Assembly: GCA_001695595.3 (NCBI GenBank)
Contig: MBPM02000032.1
Coordinates: 310,001 to 374,000 of the forward strand
Source of the DNA: Plasmopara viticola
Lineage: Eukaryota > Oomycota > Peronosporomycetes > Peronosporales > Peronosporaceae
Reading direction: 5' to 3'
Length of the DNA: 64,000 nt
This document shows, piece after piece, positions 24,860-36,559 of this stretch (positions within the stretch are counted from its first letter, which is position 1; each line of letters starts with the position of its first letter). The notes under the pieces were generated by a model. The model had not been told where the DNA came from and searched no databases. It saw only the letters and a program-made list of their open reading frames with translations. Made by a program: the position numbers and the translations under genes.

Positions 24860-27235
24860 ATGGGAGAGGACGACGCGGACCACAGCAACTTGGCGCGGTA
24901 TGCCGAGCGTACCGAGCACACGGACATGCTGCGTGCGACACAGGAGGAGCTCGCGACCAAGATTAAGGAACTGCAGATCTATGAGAGCAATTACGTCGGG
25001 CTCAAGAAGGATTTGGCGCGCTGGAAGAAAAAGTTCGAGTACGTGTTTCGCGAGAATGAGTTGCTGGCGCTCGAGACGGCGAAACTCGATGCCTCGCATA
25101 AACAGATTGCGTTTTTACAGCAAGAAATCAAGTTTAAAGAGGAAGAAGGCGCGGCGTTGCGTGGCCTTGTCACTGCTTTGGAAGCCGCGACCAAGAAACA
25201 GCGCGCGAAGCAGCTTGAAGCGGCGAAATCGCGCAATTCCGAGGTTGAAGCGGCGGCTGCGGAGCATAAGAATCAAGAGGATGCCAATGAAGCCCTACAA
25301 CGCGAGCGGGAAGCTCGACGGGACGAGCGGGCGCGCCATGCGGCGGAAGTTGCTGCATTAAAAGCCGAGAATGCGCTCCTTCTGAAGGACGTGGACCGAA
25401 AAGACGGGGAATTGCAGCGGCATGAAGATCAAGTGAGTGCGCACAAGGCCCGGATTATGGGGCTTGAAGTGGCTTTGAAAGAAGAACAGGAAGCGGGCAT
25501 GAACCGCTTAAAATCGAAACAAGACCGCGTGGTCGAGTTAGAGAAGCAGCTGCAGCAAATGCAGCTTCGAAGACGCTCGAGTGTGGCTGCAGCGTTGGCG
25601 ATCGCGGAGAAAGAAGGACACGAGACGGTTGGGTTTGGACCGAAAGAACGGCTCAAGGCGAGTCATATTAGCGAGGGCGACGAGTGTAGTGACGAGGAAC
25701 CAGACACCCCTCCTGGGACCCCACCTCCCATCTCGTCGGGTTTATTACCACCAGTTGACCCAAGTGCCGACCAGATTATTCGCGATTGGACTGAAGATCG
25801 AAAGATTAAGGCCGTCCGTAGCTTTGATGAAGCTCTCGATCTCGATCGCTTGGAGGAATTGATTCGAAAATTGCCGTATGAACACCAAGAAGGAGCCAGT
25901 CGTGTGCTTATGGGTGCATTGGATCCCGATTCGACGGCCGAGCCCGTGTACGAGTCACAGATTGTACTGCGTCATTTGTCGGCCGAGCGACAAGCTGAAG
26001 TATGCGAGTTTCTACTGCCGTTACTGAAAGCCCACCCTGCTTTACGGATTACGTACTCGACTATGGAACGGCGCACTTTAGTGACGGATGTTCGTATCCA
26101 GATTGAACGTCGACGGGATTCGGTCTTGGGCGGCTTTGTACCGGGTACCAAACGATTCGGAAAAGACCATGTGTTTTTAGGTCCATCGGCCGACGATATG
26201 ACTAAATTGGTGCCTCATATGCCTCGAGTTATCAGTCCTGGTGGCAAAGCCATTTATATATCGAAACCAAAGAATCTAGACAACCTTTCGATGCTTCTTT
26301 CGTCTCCAATGGAACGAGGGAGCGAACATACAGACGATATGGACACGGCATCCGAATCAGCGGATGTACCGGACGTGATGGCAAAACGTAAGTGGGGAGG
26401 ATTAAATGCTGCGAAATTACTCGGAAATATGGCTGCTGGAGCCAAACAGCGAGTGGCAGCGACGTTCAAGAATGCCAAATGTACGCACGAGGGCACGTCG
26501 TGTCAATTTTGTAAGATGACACCTATTGTGGGTGAACGCTATTCGTGCGAAACGTGTGTGGGCTTTGATTTGTGTGAGAATTGCTACTCACTGGGTGGTC
26601 ACGGTCTCGAGAACTCGGATGAGCTTTTTTACCGTGTTCAAGAGCTGGCACTTGCACGTTGCCCTCGTCTAGCAGAAGAAGTCAATTTGCTTGAACTCAT
26701 GCGGTTTGAGATTTGTCGTTCAAATCTTCGAAAATTCAGTTTCTGTCTCAATTGGCTGGCTGACATTGTGAACGGCAAGACATCACGAGACTTGCAAGCA
26801 CGTGCGTTGGAAATTCCGAGTATTCGTCGGGACGTACGCAAGATATTTGTACCACTGCTCATGCGTGTGTGTAGCGACCGCGAAGATATTGAAGTGAAAA
26901 CAGAGTGGGAATTGGAAGACGATAACCAGGCGCCAGTACGCAGTGTGGGAGGTGGCGTGAGTGAAGGAGACGGTCGGTTTTTAGAGACGCTGCGGATTTG
27001 GGTCGCAGATCAATTTCGAACAACGTCTCCCTTTGTTGAACGAAGTCTGCTCAAGTACCGAGAGGGTGAAGAGGGCGAAGGAGACGAGGATGGAAGTGAT
27101 AGTGATCGTGACGGTGCGCGCGAAAACGGTGATACTGACACACCGGACGAGGGAGAGGCACGAGGTGCCGTAGAAGGAGTAAGTAGTCAGCCAGGCTTTG
27201 CAGAACGCAATCGCAAAGCTAGCGAAGCACTTTAG
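24860..27235 (+). CDS. coiled-coil protein with ZZ-type zinc finger
   Basis: Intronless, 791 residues. Residues about 15-240 are highly charged and heptad-rich (long Glu/Lys/Ala runs), predicting a long coiled coil for self-association. A basic serine patch RRRSSVAAA follows, then an acidic/proline linker with GDECSDEEPDTPPGTPPP. The central part (about 295-430) looks helical but unassigned. A ZZ finger spans about 541-585: C541, C548-x2-C551, C563-x2-C566, C572-x2-C575 and H581. ZZ fingers bind two zincs and mediate protein contacts, for example to histone tails, N-degrons or autophagy cargo. The C-terminus is very acidic (GEEGEGDEDGSDSD). No membrane span or signal peptide is seen. The start is the ATG at 24860; a longer frame would need another exon. 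The specific role is unknown; a scaffold or ubiquitin/chromatin-linked adaptor is possible. Confidence 0.85.
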   Translation: MGEDDADHSNLARYAERTEHTDMLRATQEELATKIKELQIYESNYVGLKKDLARWKKKFEYVFRENELLALETAKLDASHKQIAFLQQEIKFKEEEGAALRGLVTALEAATKKQRAKQLEAAKSRNSEVEAAAAEHKNQEDANEALQREREARRDERARHAAEVAALKAENALLLKDVDRKDGELQRHEDQVSAHKARIMGLEVALKEEQEAGMNRLKSKQDRVVELEKQLQQMQLRRRSSVAAALAIAEKEGHETVGFGPKERLKASHISEGDECSDEEPDTPPGTPPPISSGLLPPVDPSADQIIRDWTEDRKIKAVRSFDEALDLDRLEELIRKLPYEHQEGASRVLMGALDPDSTAEPVYESQIVLRHLSAERQAEVCEFLLPLLKAHPALRITYSTMERRTLVTDVRIQIERRRDSVLGGFVPGTKRFGKDHVFLGPSADDMTKLVPHMPRVISPGGKAIYISKPKNLDNLSMLLSSPMERGSEHTDDMDTASESADVPDVMAKRKWGGLNAAKLLGNMAAGAKQRVAATFKNAKCTHEGTSCQFCKMTPIVGERYSCETCVGFDLCENCYSLGGHGLENSDELFYRVQELALARCPRLAEEVNLLELMRFEICRSNLRKFSFCLNWLADIVNGKTSRDLQARALEIPSIRRDVRKIFVPLLMRVCSDREDIEVKTEWELEDDNQAPVRSVGGGVSEGDGRFLETLRIWVADQFRTTSPFVERSLLKYREGEEGEGDEDGSDSDRDGARENGDTDTPDEGEARGAVEGVSSQPGFAERNRKASEAL

Positions 27236-30200
27236 AAAGACTAGCAGTTTACTTAGTCTGTATGTTGGAAGAATGACAGATACAATTAAAGCAAAGCATA
27301 AAGCGAAGGTAAGTAAAGGAAGGGGTTTATTCTACTTTTAAGCCAGAAGGCTTATTAAAACAGCATAATTTTACACCAATCAGATCGAAATAAATTTATA
27401 AATGAAGCTATCAGCGGATTTGGTGCCAGGATGCATTTTGTCTGGTAGCCGCGATGCAAATGCTGAGGCAAGTATCATGCTATACGACTCTAAATGACAT
27501 CTGCAAGTGTATCGAACAGATCATCGACCGTGACGACACCACAATTGATAAAGTATATCGGGTGTGCATATCGGGTGTACAACAAAAATCGTGGCAGAAA
27601 TGTATAGTCTTCCATGATATTTTATAGCTCCAAAACAATGTTACGACTTTTAAGAAGGACTTTCGTGAGTGGTTTTATTGCAAAACTATCGCGTAATGAA
27701 CGTACAGGCCGAATAAATGAATTCACTGTATATATTGCCTTGATGAGGCAAGTATTATGATGAGTGTAGAATGGCAGGTGATGAATCATATCGTCATTCT
27801 TGTTACCTTGTCCCATCGTCAGTAATTAAAGCCTTAAAAGTATGGTGGATATCGTCGTTGAGTAGTTTTTGAAAGATGATATAACCTCAAAAATCTGAAA
27901 TTTTCGGCGCTAATTGCTGAAATAGTAAAAAGCAGGTAACAACCCGCACGATTGTATGTCTTGGGTACAATTTTGACGCAAGATCACCCGATTGTTAAAG
28001 GTCATTCAGGATAGTAGTTTTCCGTCATGGCCGTGAGTTGCTGACGATGCGCGCACTGCTCAAATATGGTTTTCTCAAGAAGGTGCTGCCCTTGATTAAT
28101 TCCTCTGGATTAGGCGAACGTAGACTAAGACCTTGTAATTAGTAATAAAGACGCATTTTGTTGCTTAGCTGACCCACCTCTGCTGAAAGCAAAAGCGCTT
28201 TTGGCTAAAGTTCTAGACCAAGTAAGTCAGTGTGTTAGATATTGGAGATGGACGCGAGGTGTGTCAAGACCGAGAGTTCGAACTGGAACTGACATGAAAA
28301 TCTCGATGCATTGTTCGTAAGAAGTAGCATTTGCTGCACGTCGATGAGATCATAGCTGGCGTTAAGTCAAGGCAGTAAGGGTGAGACATTGCGATTGCAT
28401 TTGAAGTGACACGTGAACCACGGAACGATTCTTGTAGGAAGCAGCATTCGCTAAGCTGGAAGTAAATTGCTAGACCCTATCACATCAAAAAAAGTAATTG
28501 TCATTTACTGATGAAGACAGCACTCGCTGCACGCATTCAGCCAAGGCATTCGAGGGAATGGTCGCGTAGAGTGGAACGTTATTCACAGGGCAAGTTTTGT
28601 CGTGAACAGCGTTCGCTTCATTTCATGCAAGATATAGTTGGCTGGTTGGTAGCAGGCCGAGGTGTCACAGTCGTGGCTTTGGAAATGCACTTGGAGCGGT
28701 ACATGCTCCGCTTATCGTATATTCCATAAGTGGACCTATTTGCAAGATGTCAATGTCAAAGACAACGGTACGCTTACATACAATCGTGTCGACGCGACTA
28801 CGACTCAAGAAGTTTCGCCGAATCGTCAATCTCATGAATATGAAGACGGCAATGCACAATGCGCATCAAACCCTGTAGGGCGTCTTATCTTGGACGATAA
28901 GGGTGTGAAATAGCCGTGTCGGCCGACGACGATAGCGTTCCGCTACATACCCTAATTCAAAAAGCAAGCCGGTATGAAATCATTTCAAAATCTATTTTAT
29001 ATGTTAATACTATGCTTTAGCTGCGCGGGATGTCCATCGAAGAAGCTTGTATGTCATCGGTGGAGTCGAAGTACTGCTAAAAAAAAATCTGCTTTTCACT
29101 ATAATTGAGTTAGCCAGTTCACAACGAAATTAAACCGTATGTAAGGCTTGAAGTGGATGATTCGTCGTAACAATTTTATGGCTCCTATTAATGTTTAATA
29201 ACAGAGTTTCGGGATAGGTCTCACAAAACCCGCCTTCAGCATTACCACCCAGTATACTTGTACGTCATTACACAAACTTAATCTCAGAAGAAAAAACTGA
29301 GCGACGTGACAGCTTTTTTATAAGAAAGCAGTGCTTTGTCATTGACACTTTCTTTCTCGCGAGGTGTGAAGTGAGAATGCTTAGCGAAAATAAGTCTTCC
29401 TTCTCTCAGCGACACTTTGTCTGATCAGCTAGTTGTGCATCGTACACGCTAACAATAAGCTGTATACGGTTACCATCGCGGCCACAGACATCAACATCTA
29501 TGCTGCAAAACAGCATGCCGGGATCACAATGTACAATGTACAATGCACTTGTGACAATACCAACTTCTCATGCGATAGAGTGGCATACCATTCAGTGTGG
29601 CCACTACTCTGAGATCTATGCCCTTGAAGAAGTTGGTCATACATCATGGGCTTTATAACGCGCCTGTGACGCTTAATCTTCTGGTGACACTGCTTTGCAA
29701 GCTCTCCAAGGCGTATGCTAAGACATACTTTAATGACATCTCTATGTATAGTACTGAAGGACAGATGGAGAAAGCGTCCTGACCACATGCAAGCAAGTCT
29801 CAGGCGCATCCTCAAGATTTAATTTATTATGGTGAAAGATATGTGCATCTATGGCGCATGAAGGTGCTTCTTTGCGAAGCATAAACATTCGGGTCGATCG
29901 ATCTTGCTGAGGGCAGGACAATTTTAAATAGGATGGTTCCAGAAAATCAGGAAGAAGTGGCTTGGTCTGGCCAAGTTCTTGCACAAATACTCGTATTTCT
30001 TTTGTATAAGAATCTCTGCTAAATTTAGAAGTGTTGGCTAAGCCATTGATCTTTATAAGAAGAACACAGTAATGGCTTGGAACAATAAGAGGCATGATAA
30101 AGTGTTAATGATGGTTTGTCACAGGCACCCATCGTTGCGTTGCCAAATTTAAAATGACCGTCCAGTATGGTCTGTGACTTACCATAAATGCATAACTACT

Positions 30201-32991
30201 ACAAACAGACGTCATCTGCTGGAAAGGGTAATTGCTTTTGAAAATAAGTAGCTCGAACTGCAGAAGAAAATCATCTTTGTATTGACAAAGAGCTATCACG
30301 CTTTCGGTAAATCCAGGAAGTGTTCAGCTTTTTCGTAATTTCTGCACATCCTACGCCGCTACCACTACTCACCGAAACACATTCGTCACGCCTCTTGCAG
30401 ACCGTATCAATCTTTGAGAATAGGTGAAGTGTAAGCCAGGGTTGCAAAATGATGACTTATCGCATTGCCTAGACTAGGAATCAACTTATGTCACAAAGTC
30501 AACCTCATCGGTATCAACTTTAACATTCAGCGCGTTTGCGCGAGATGACATAGCGAAGCTCTGCAAAGAATCTGGGAAGCGATGTGGTATAAGCTAAATA
30601 CAAAAATTGGTGTGGTAAAGCAGAAGGGATAGATCAGCACTCAATGCAAGCCGAACTATTTAAATGCAGCACTTATAAGGTGATCTACAACTCATGACGA
30701 AAATTCAGTTTAAAGATACACAGCTAAGCGGTTGTTTAGGCTAAAACAAATTGTGGAAAAATGACTGGTGGTCCTTACGTGTTATACAACACGACTTCCA
30801 TAAAATGTGTGCTTGTGTAGTTACCATTTTCGATTTTCTAGCGCAGAACGTCGTTGACGAGTGTGACGATTTTAACTTTCGCACACTGATGTGTGGCGGC
30901 TAGAAGCGCCAAAACGACTGTAAGCACTTCTTTTATTTAGCGAAGAGGACATCAATGAGCTCACAACGCTCTTATATTCGTGATCGTTGCTTTATGACAC
31001 AGCACAAAACCAATCTCCTACCCCGCCCATCTATTTACTATGAGCTTAAATGGTGAGTCTCTAGACACCACATCTTGGAATTTCCTCATTAAAGAACCGA
31101 TTGGATCCTTGAAAATTCTCCGCATTTCTAAGTGCAAGCAAATTATTTGCTTCGTTGCATGCTGTTCCAAGACATATTTATATAAAACGGAGTTGTGTTT
31201 GTTTGCTAAAAGGGGTTGTTAACTTAAAAGCATCACCTCTGAGGCATTTTTGTCGTTTGCTTTGTTTGCCTCGAGCTCTTTGCGAAGTCATAATTTGACA
31301 CATCTGCCAAAGCCACTGATTAAGGCGCACCAGCCGTGACACCAAGACCAGCTTAATTGTCACTCACTATACGGCTTCTTAATCAATGACAAGGTCGTTC
31401 GTTACATCCAGGATTTGATCTCGCATTGTATTCCATCTTATAATATTTTAGCTAATTAAGTAAATTGCTGATAATGCTAATTCGCTACCTATCTGCAATT
31501 TTAAGTTATCAAGTGCGTCGTGCAGACCCATGTTACAAACTCGCAATCGGTTGCTCTGTGTGTCAGTCTTCCGGAAATCGAAATAGGATATATACTTGTG
31601 TGTGGAATTGGTGATTTACTGCTGCTAGTTTTCCCCTCAAGAGCTGTCAAGCTCACAAAAGATTACTTCTTATCTTTTAGACTGTCCTTCTGAGAAAGAT
31701 AGCTTGAGCACCACGAGCACTTGATCATTCTGGATCAAGGCCAACTTAGTGGTAAATCTAGCTGTTTTGCTTAGAAGGGCTCTACTATAATCTAAGTGGA
31801 GGAGCCTTTAGATTAACCACTTTACACCTCACATTAGTCACAATGGCCGGGGCTACCCGTCTGAGCCCTCGGACATATTGCTCGTAGAACTCTTGCACCA
31901 CTACGCATTCCAGCTGCTTTGCACAAAGTAAAGCTGCAAGTGTAGCCACCTTTAAGACCAAATAGTCATTCGGGCAGTGCGTATCACTCGTCCGACACCT
32001 ACAAGAAGATGTTGGAACTTTTGCGAGGGTACAGGTAGCCATCCTTTCTGCGTGGGTGTAGGGTCGACAACAAGTGCTATACGGTGTGATGAAGTCCAAG
32101 AAAAAGAATCGTGTAGGAAGGTCTAAGATATTCAAGAGTGTTACCATTCATTTTTCCGGGCCTTCGGCCATTGACATGTGCATAAATATGCAACTTTGAG
32201 CCAATTAATCTAGTACACCTTTATTCTATTTTCTTTCCACCTGTAATGCGGTATAGGCACTTAATCTAACCCTGTGATTTAGGCAGCAAACCTATCGATC
32301 CCTTACGTCTCCGCAATTTCTCAGTATACAAAGCGCTAAAAGTACTTGTAGGGTAATTGTTGTTCGTCTAGATCCATCATTTCTCGACTTTTGTGTTTAC
32401 GAAAAGCCAATCTTTACACGAATTTAGCTTACTGGAACGAGCAATTACAAGTCGCGTCTTAAAAAAAAACAATTCTTTCTTGTCAGTCGAGCTTGAAGCT
32501 TAGTGACCACAAGCTGAATTCATTTGAAGATGCCTCGTGAGCACTGCTCATTGGAGCATGATGCTATGGACCGGTAGCAGAAAGTTAGAAGAATGCTATC
32601 ATTCTACACAGAATGTTTTATCGATAAAGTTAATAAAGTTTGATTCCAATCTGAAAATAAATGAGTTTGATACTGAAAGCCAGCCCCAACAATTTGAGTC
32701 TCTGCTTTTACGCAACCTTTGAGCAAAAGATACGGCTACTCTAACCTACAGGCTTCGCACTGCCAGCCCATTAGCGCTCAAAAGTGAGATTTTGGTGCTG
32801 GGGTATCAGGCACAAGAAAATAAATGCTCAGGACTTGCAGCTGGCAGTTCTTGCACAAGATTGGTCAGGATTAAACTCAACTATATGTATTTAACTTGTA
32901 ATATGGTGAGTTTAATGAGCGTCACGTTCTTATCTCTTTCTCAAAAGTAATTGGTCAATAATGCCAAGCCCACTACGAACCGCACCTTCAT
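27236..32991. other. gene-free region
   Basis: About 5.8 kb without a supportable gene. Open frames are at most 120 codons (31785-32147, minus) and match nothing I recognise. A small tandem TACAATG triplet of copies lies near 29526-29546. Around 28.3-28.6 kb a theme like GAAGCAGCATTCGCT recurs at irregular spacing, perhaps an old repeat. Composition and stop density fit decayed transposon DNA, but no retrotransposon motif could be read with confidence. Confidence 0.45.
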
Positions 32992-33010
32992 ACATTCTCT
33001 AGGCAATTTC
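32992..33010 (+). promoter_or_regulatory. Inr+FPR-like promoter of the BED/hAT gene
   Basis: ACATTCTCTAGGCAATTT resembles the oomycete initiator (CATTYYC) and flanking promoter region (CAATTT), with the two halves about four bases farther apart than in the consensus. It lies about 20-25 bases upstream of the ATG at 33020. If used, it excludes the longer frame that opens at a TTG (32951). Confidence 0.35.
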
Positions 33011-33019
33011 GGTCAACGA

Positions 33020-35755
33020 ATGGACCCCGAGCTGATCCTCGAACCGCCCGACGTGGACGATCAGTCCAAGGCTCCTGAGAGCGGCGATGGGGCTTCCTCA
33101 GCTTCCATGGACCGTCGCCGCGGCCGCGGCCGCGGCAAAGCCGATGCCGCCATGGTCCTTCCCAGTTTTATTTGGGACTATTTCGTCAAGGACGCGAGTG
33201 GGAAGTTCGTCATCTGCACGCTGTGTCCCGCCCAGACGACGCGGTTTGCGTACTCGGGCGGCACGAGTACCATGAACCGCCACTTGCGAAAGAAGCATCA
33301 AAAATACGCACCTGGAAAGTGCGCCGCCGACTACGAGTATCCGCGAGGCCTCCATCGTCGTTCTCTTCATTCGATTGCGTCGCCCGCCGCGACGAGTGCG
33401 AGCAGTGGAAGTGGCGCCGCTTGCCGACCCGCCAGTGGTTTAAAATCGGCCGATGTCGCAGCAATGCACGGAAGTCTCTCTCCTCGCGATCCAGTGGGCA
33501 AGCAGAGGCATCAGGTACTGGAGCTCCGGACCGCACGACGACGCGCTGCGAATGCAGGCCTTGCGAGTAAGCGCCGGAAGCTCCTCTTGGAGCCCGGAGA
33601 GCACAGTGGCATGGGCTCGGTCACGGAGTTTGATCCCGCGGGGTTTGTGACCATGCCCGCGACCGCAACGTCCCACTTTCCCGCGGGTTTTGAGCTCGCG
33701 GACGCGCCCCTTGAAATGGGTGTGGGCCTCGATCCCCGCTTTTTTGATTACGCATCGCTCCCCGCCCCCTCCGCGAGTGGAGGCCGCGGCCGACGTCCTC
33801 CGTCGAGTCTCTTGAATGTGGCGAATCCGAACGCCGGTTACAATTCCGCCAATCAGAAGCTCCTGACGCACCGCCTGTTAAAGTACTTGATTGCGCAATA
33901 CGAGCCGTTGGATGTCACTCAAATGGGGACCGAGCTCACGACGTTGCTCTTTGGGGGCGCCACCGAGTGGCCCGTGTGTGGGTTTAATCTCGGCTCTGGG
34001 TTGAATGGATTGATCCCAAAATTACCGTCCGAAGAGACGATCAAAGGAGCGTTGGCGAACTTGTACTACTCGCAACGGGAGATCCTCAAAGAAGTCATGG
34101 CCGACGTCGACGTCTTGAGCCTCTCGCTCAACAATTGGACGTCCGTCTTTGGGCAGAATGTCCTGACCGTGAGTGGCCATTGGATCTCGCAAGGCTTTCG
34201 CCGTCGGGATTGTGTGTTGGAAGTCTACGTCTTGCCCTTGGACGAGCGCGTCAATACGATTGCGTTGCTGCGCGACGTCCTCGAGAAATGGGACATTCCC
34301 GCCGCCAAAGTCGCGGCGCTGACGATGCGGCCGCATGCGTTCGTGCCGCCGCACAAACGCGTCGACCACGCGCCCGGCGACGCCGACGTCGAGACGAAGG
34401 CGATTCAGAGCGAATACCCGGGCTTGGCCGTCGTCCAGTGCTTTGTCGACGCGCTCGAGGCGGCCATGGCCCGTGGCGTGGGCCAGTGTGCCGACCTCAC
34501 GCGGCGGTGCCGGAACTACGTGTCGTACTTTATCCAAAACCCGTCCGAGTACCAAGTCTTTCTTGCGCTGCAACGTCGAGTGGGCGAAGAAGTCGCGGCG
34601 TCCAGTGCCACGCCATGGATGGCCGCGACGGCCGACGGCGCAAGTGTGAGCGAGAGTGGCCACGCGATTGGAGGCGACGACGGCTACAGTGGCAAGGAAG
34701 GCGTGCACGAGGACGCGGCATCGACGGCATCGACGCCCACGACGTGTGGCGTCACTGGCAACTATGGCGACGCCTTGCCCGTCATTTGCGACTTTGACGA
34801 GCGATGGAACGCGACGGCCCAGATGCTCAGTCGGATCGTCGAGCTCGAGGCCATGCTCTTGCAATACAAGCTGGGGCTCGAGACCGACACGACGCCGGCG
34901 CGCAAGCCCATGCAACTGCGCTTTGTCTGTTGCGACTTGACGTCGGACGAGTGGCGGGCGCTCAAGGAACTGGCGCGTTTGTTGGCGCCCATTGAAGAAG
35001 TCGTGCACGTGGCGTCGCTCGAGTACCCGGGGCTCTCGATCGTGTACCCTTTGTTGCATTCGTTGCAAAAACACGTGGCGGACGCCGAGGCGTGGGTCAC
35101 GGATCCCCTCGTGGCCACTGCTCGTCACACGATCATGGAGAGCCTCACCATGGACTTGTGTGCGTCCGGCGCCCGTCCCTCGTCGCCGTACTTGTCGTGT
35201 CTCTTGGATCCTCGGTTCAAGTCGTTGCCCTTCTTACCTGCGCGAGAGAAGGCAGAATTGGTCGAAGATCTCTACGCGCTGCTTCATGTCCACGACAAGA
35301 GCGACGTGGAGCTCTACATGGCGACGGAAGACGAGGCGAGTGAGTGTAAAAAGCCGCTGAAAAGCGCGAAATTGGGGAATGGATGTGTGGCGAAACGAAC
35401 TGCGACGTTGCTGCACGATTTCTTTCCGCTGGAAGAGCCGGCGACGGAAGTGGACAGAGTCAAGATGCAAGTGCAACAGTATCTCGACTCGCCGTCGGTC
35501 CCCGCGACGGAGGAGAGCGAGCACGATCCGCTCGAGTGGTGGAGTCGGTACCAGCGTCTTTTTCCGTCGTTGGCGCGCTTGGCCAAGAAATACCTGTGCA
35601 TCAGTGCCGTGTCCACGCCGTTTCAAGAGGCGTTTACGAGCTATGGCCAATTGATGCGGGAGAAGAAAGCACGACTGGACATTGAAGTGGCAGCGCAAGT
35701 GCTTTTCTGTCGCAGCGTCTCGCGCATTCCCGAGATGGAACGCATTGGAGTGTAA
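33020..35755 (+). CDS. BED zinc-finger protein derived from a hAT transposase
   Basis: Intronless, 911 residues from the first ATG, strikingly G+C-rich against its A+T-rich flanks. An Arg-Gly segment (RRRGRGRGK, 32-40), encoded by a CGCGGC repeat, precedes a BED finger: PSFIWDYF then C66-x2-C69-x18-H88-x4-H93. BED fingers bind DNA. The centre aligns with a hAT transposase core: SLNNWTS (369-375) where active enzymes have DxWTS, and later DERWNATAQMLSRI, the usual RWNSTxxML motif. The C-terminus DPLEWW (from 836) through STPFQEAFTSYG matches the hAT dimerisation domain. The first catalytic aspartate is asparagine here, and the second (normally TDN) reads TMR, so transposition activity is unlikely. 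With an intact frame, biased codon use and no terminal inverted repeats that I can see, a domesticated DNA-binding regulator (as ZBED genes are) is the best reading. Confidence 0.8.
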   Translation: MDPELILEPPDVDDQSKAPESGDGASSASMDRRRGRGRGKADAAMVLPSFIWDYFVKDASGKFVICTLCPAQTTRFAYSGGTSTMNRHLRKKHQKYAPGKCAADYEYPRGLHRRSLHSIASPAATSASSGSGAACRPASGLKSADVAAMHGSLSPRDPVGKQRHQVLELRTARRRAANAGLASKRRKLLLEPGEHSGMGSVTEFDPAGFVTMPATATSHFPAGFELADAPLEMGVGLDPRFFDYASLPAPSASGGRGRRPPSSLLNVANPNAGYNSANQKLLTHRLLKYLIAQYEPLDVTQMGTELTTLLFGGATEWPVCGFNLGSGLNGLIPKLPSEETIKGALANLYYSQREILKEVMADVDVLSLSLNNWTSVFGQNVLTVSGHWISQGFRRRDCVLEVYVLPLDERVNTIALLRDVLEKWDIPAAKVAALTMRPHAFVPPHKRVDHAPGDADVETKAIQSEYPGLAVVQCFVDALEAAMARGVGQCADLTRRCRNYVSYFIQNPSEYQVFLALQRRVGEEVAASSATPWMAATADGASVSESGHAIGGDDGYSGKEGVHEDAASTASTPTTCGVTGNYGDALPVICDFDERWNATAQMLSRIVELEAMLLQYKLGLETDTTPARKPMQLRFVCCDLTSDEWRALKELARLLAPIEEVVHVASLEYPGLSIVYPLLHSLQKHVADAEAWVTDPLVATARHTIMESLTMDLCASGARPSSPYLSCLLDPRFKSLPFLPAREKAELVEDLYALLHVHDKSDVELYMATEDEASECKKPLKSAKLGNGCVAKRTATLLHDFFPLEEPATEVDRVKMQVQQYLDSPSVPATEESEHDPLEWWSRYQRLFPSLARLAKKYLCISAVSTPFQEAFTSYGQLMREKKARLDIEVAAQVLFCRSVSRIPEMERIGV

Positions 35756-36559
35756 ATCAACGGACCGGAGGGGTTAATGGGGACTTATCGCATTGTTTTA
35801 ACGTGTTTTATCACATTTATACCAATTTTAAAACCTTCCGCTTAGTTGTAAAATCCGGCTTTTAACGCGGAAAATACCCTTGTTTATATTTTTGAAAAAT
35901 CGACGCCGTGCACTTTGTCGATTGGATGTTGCAAGTCCCGCAAATTATCCGATGGGTGATTTAAAGAGTGAGTGGACAGTGTCGACAGGATGCGTCGACT
36001 CGAGATACTTTCAAGCCTGAGGTTTGCACGCTCAGGACCCATGAATTGAGTTAAGTGTTTTGTTGGAGACGTGAAGGACGCACTAAGCGACGAGATGAAG
36101 ATGGAAGAACTGCGTGTTCGAGGGAATAGGCTTCGAGGTGACTTGCCACGTGATTCCTGGTCGTGACGACTGGTTGAGATGATATAGTTAAGATCACTGC
36201 TTACGCTGAAATAGGCATCACTGACCAAATAATTGGGCATTATTGCAATCACCAATGTGCTTGCTAGGGTCAGATTGAACAATAACATGGCTGCGGATTT
36301 TCAACAAGTCTTCAGCCACAAATCAAAGGATAGATATCATTAGGTAAGCGAGTCCGAATCTAGTTAATGTAATCCTCAACAAGAATCAACGACGACGTCT
36401 GTGAAAGTCTAGATTGTTCAAGCGGCAGTGTCCGGAAAAAGTTAGCTCAATACTTTACTCTTTTATTTCTTCAACTCGGATCAAATTGCTGCAATATGGG
36501 CAAACAAGCTCATTACTGACGTAAATATTTAAAGGTACCAATGCTTTGGAACACTAACA
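35756..36559. other. intergenic, convergent gene ends
   Basis: About 800 bases between the 3' ends of the BED/hAT gene (+) and RWP-RK gene B (-). It is A+T-rich and likely holds both 3' untranslated regions. A 134-codon minus-strand frame (35884-36288) has no recognisable feature. Confidence 0.4.

Noticed and set aside
34022..35128. 368-codon open frame antisense to the BED/hAT gene
   Set aside because: It follows from the strong G+C third-position bias of the gene on the other strand; it has no domain and is Arg/His-rich as antisense shadows are.
32700..35900. Terminal inverted repeats of an active hAT element around the BED/hAT gene
   Set aside because: I compared both flanks by eye and found no inverted ends or 8-bp target duplication; an autonomous element is therefore not called.
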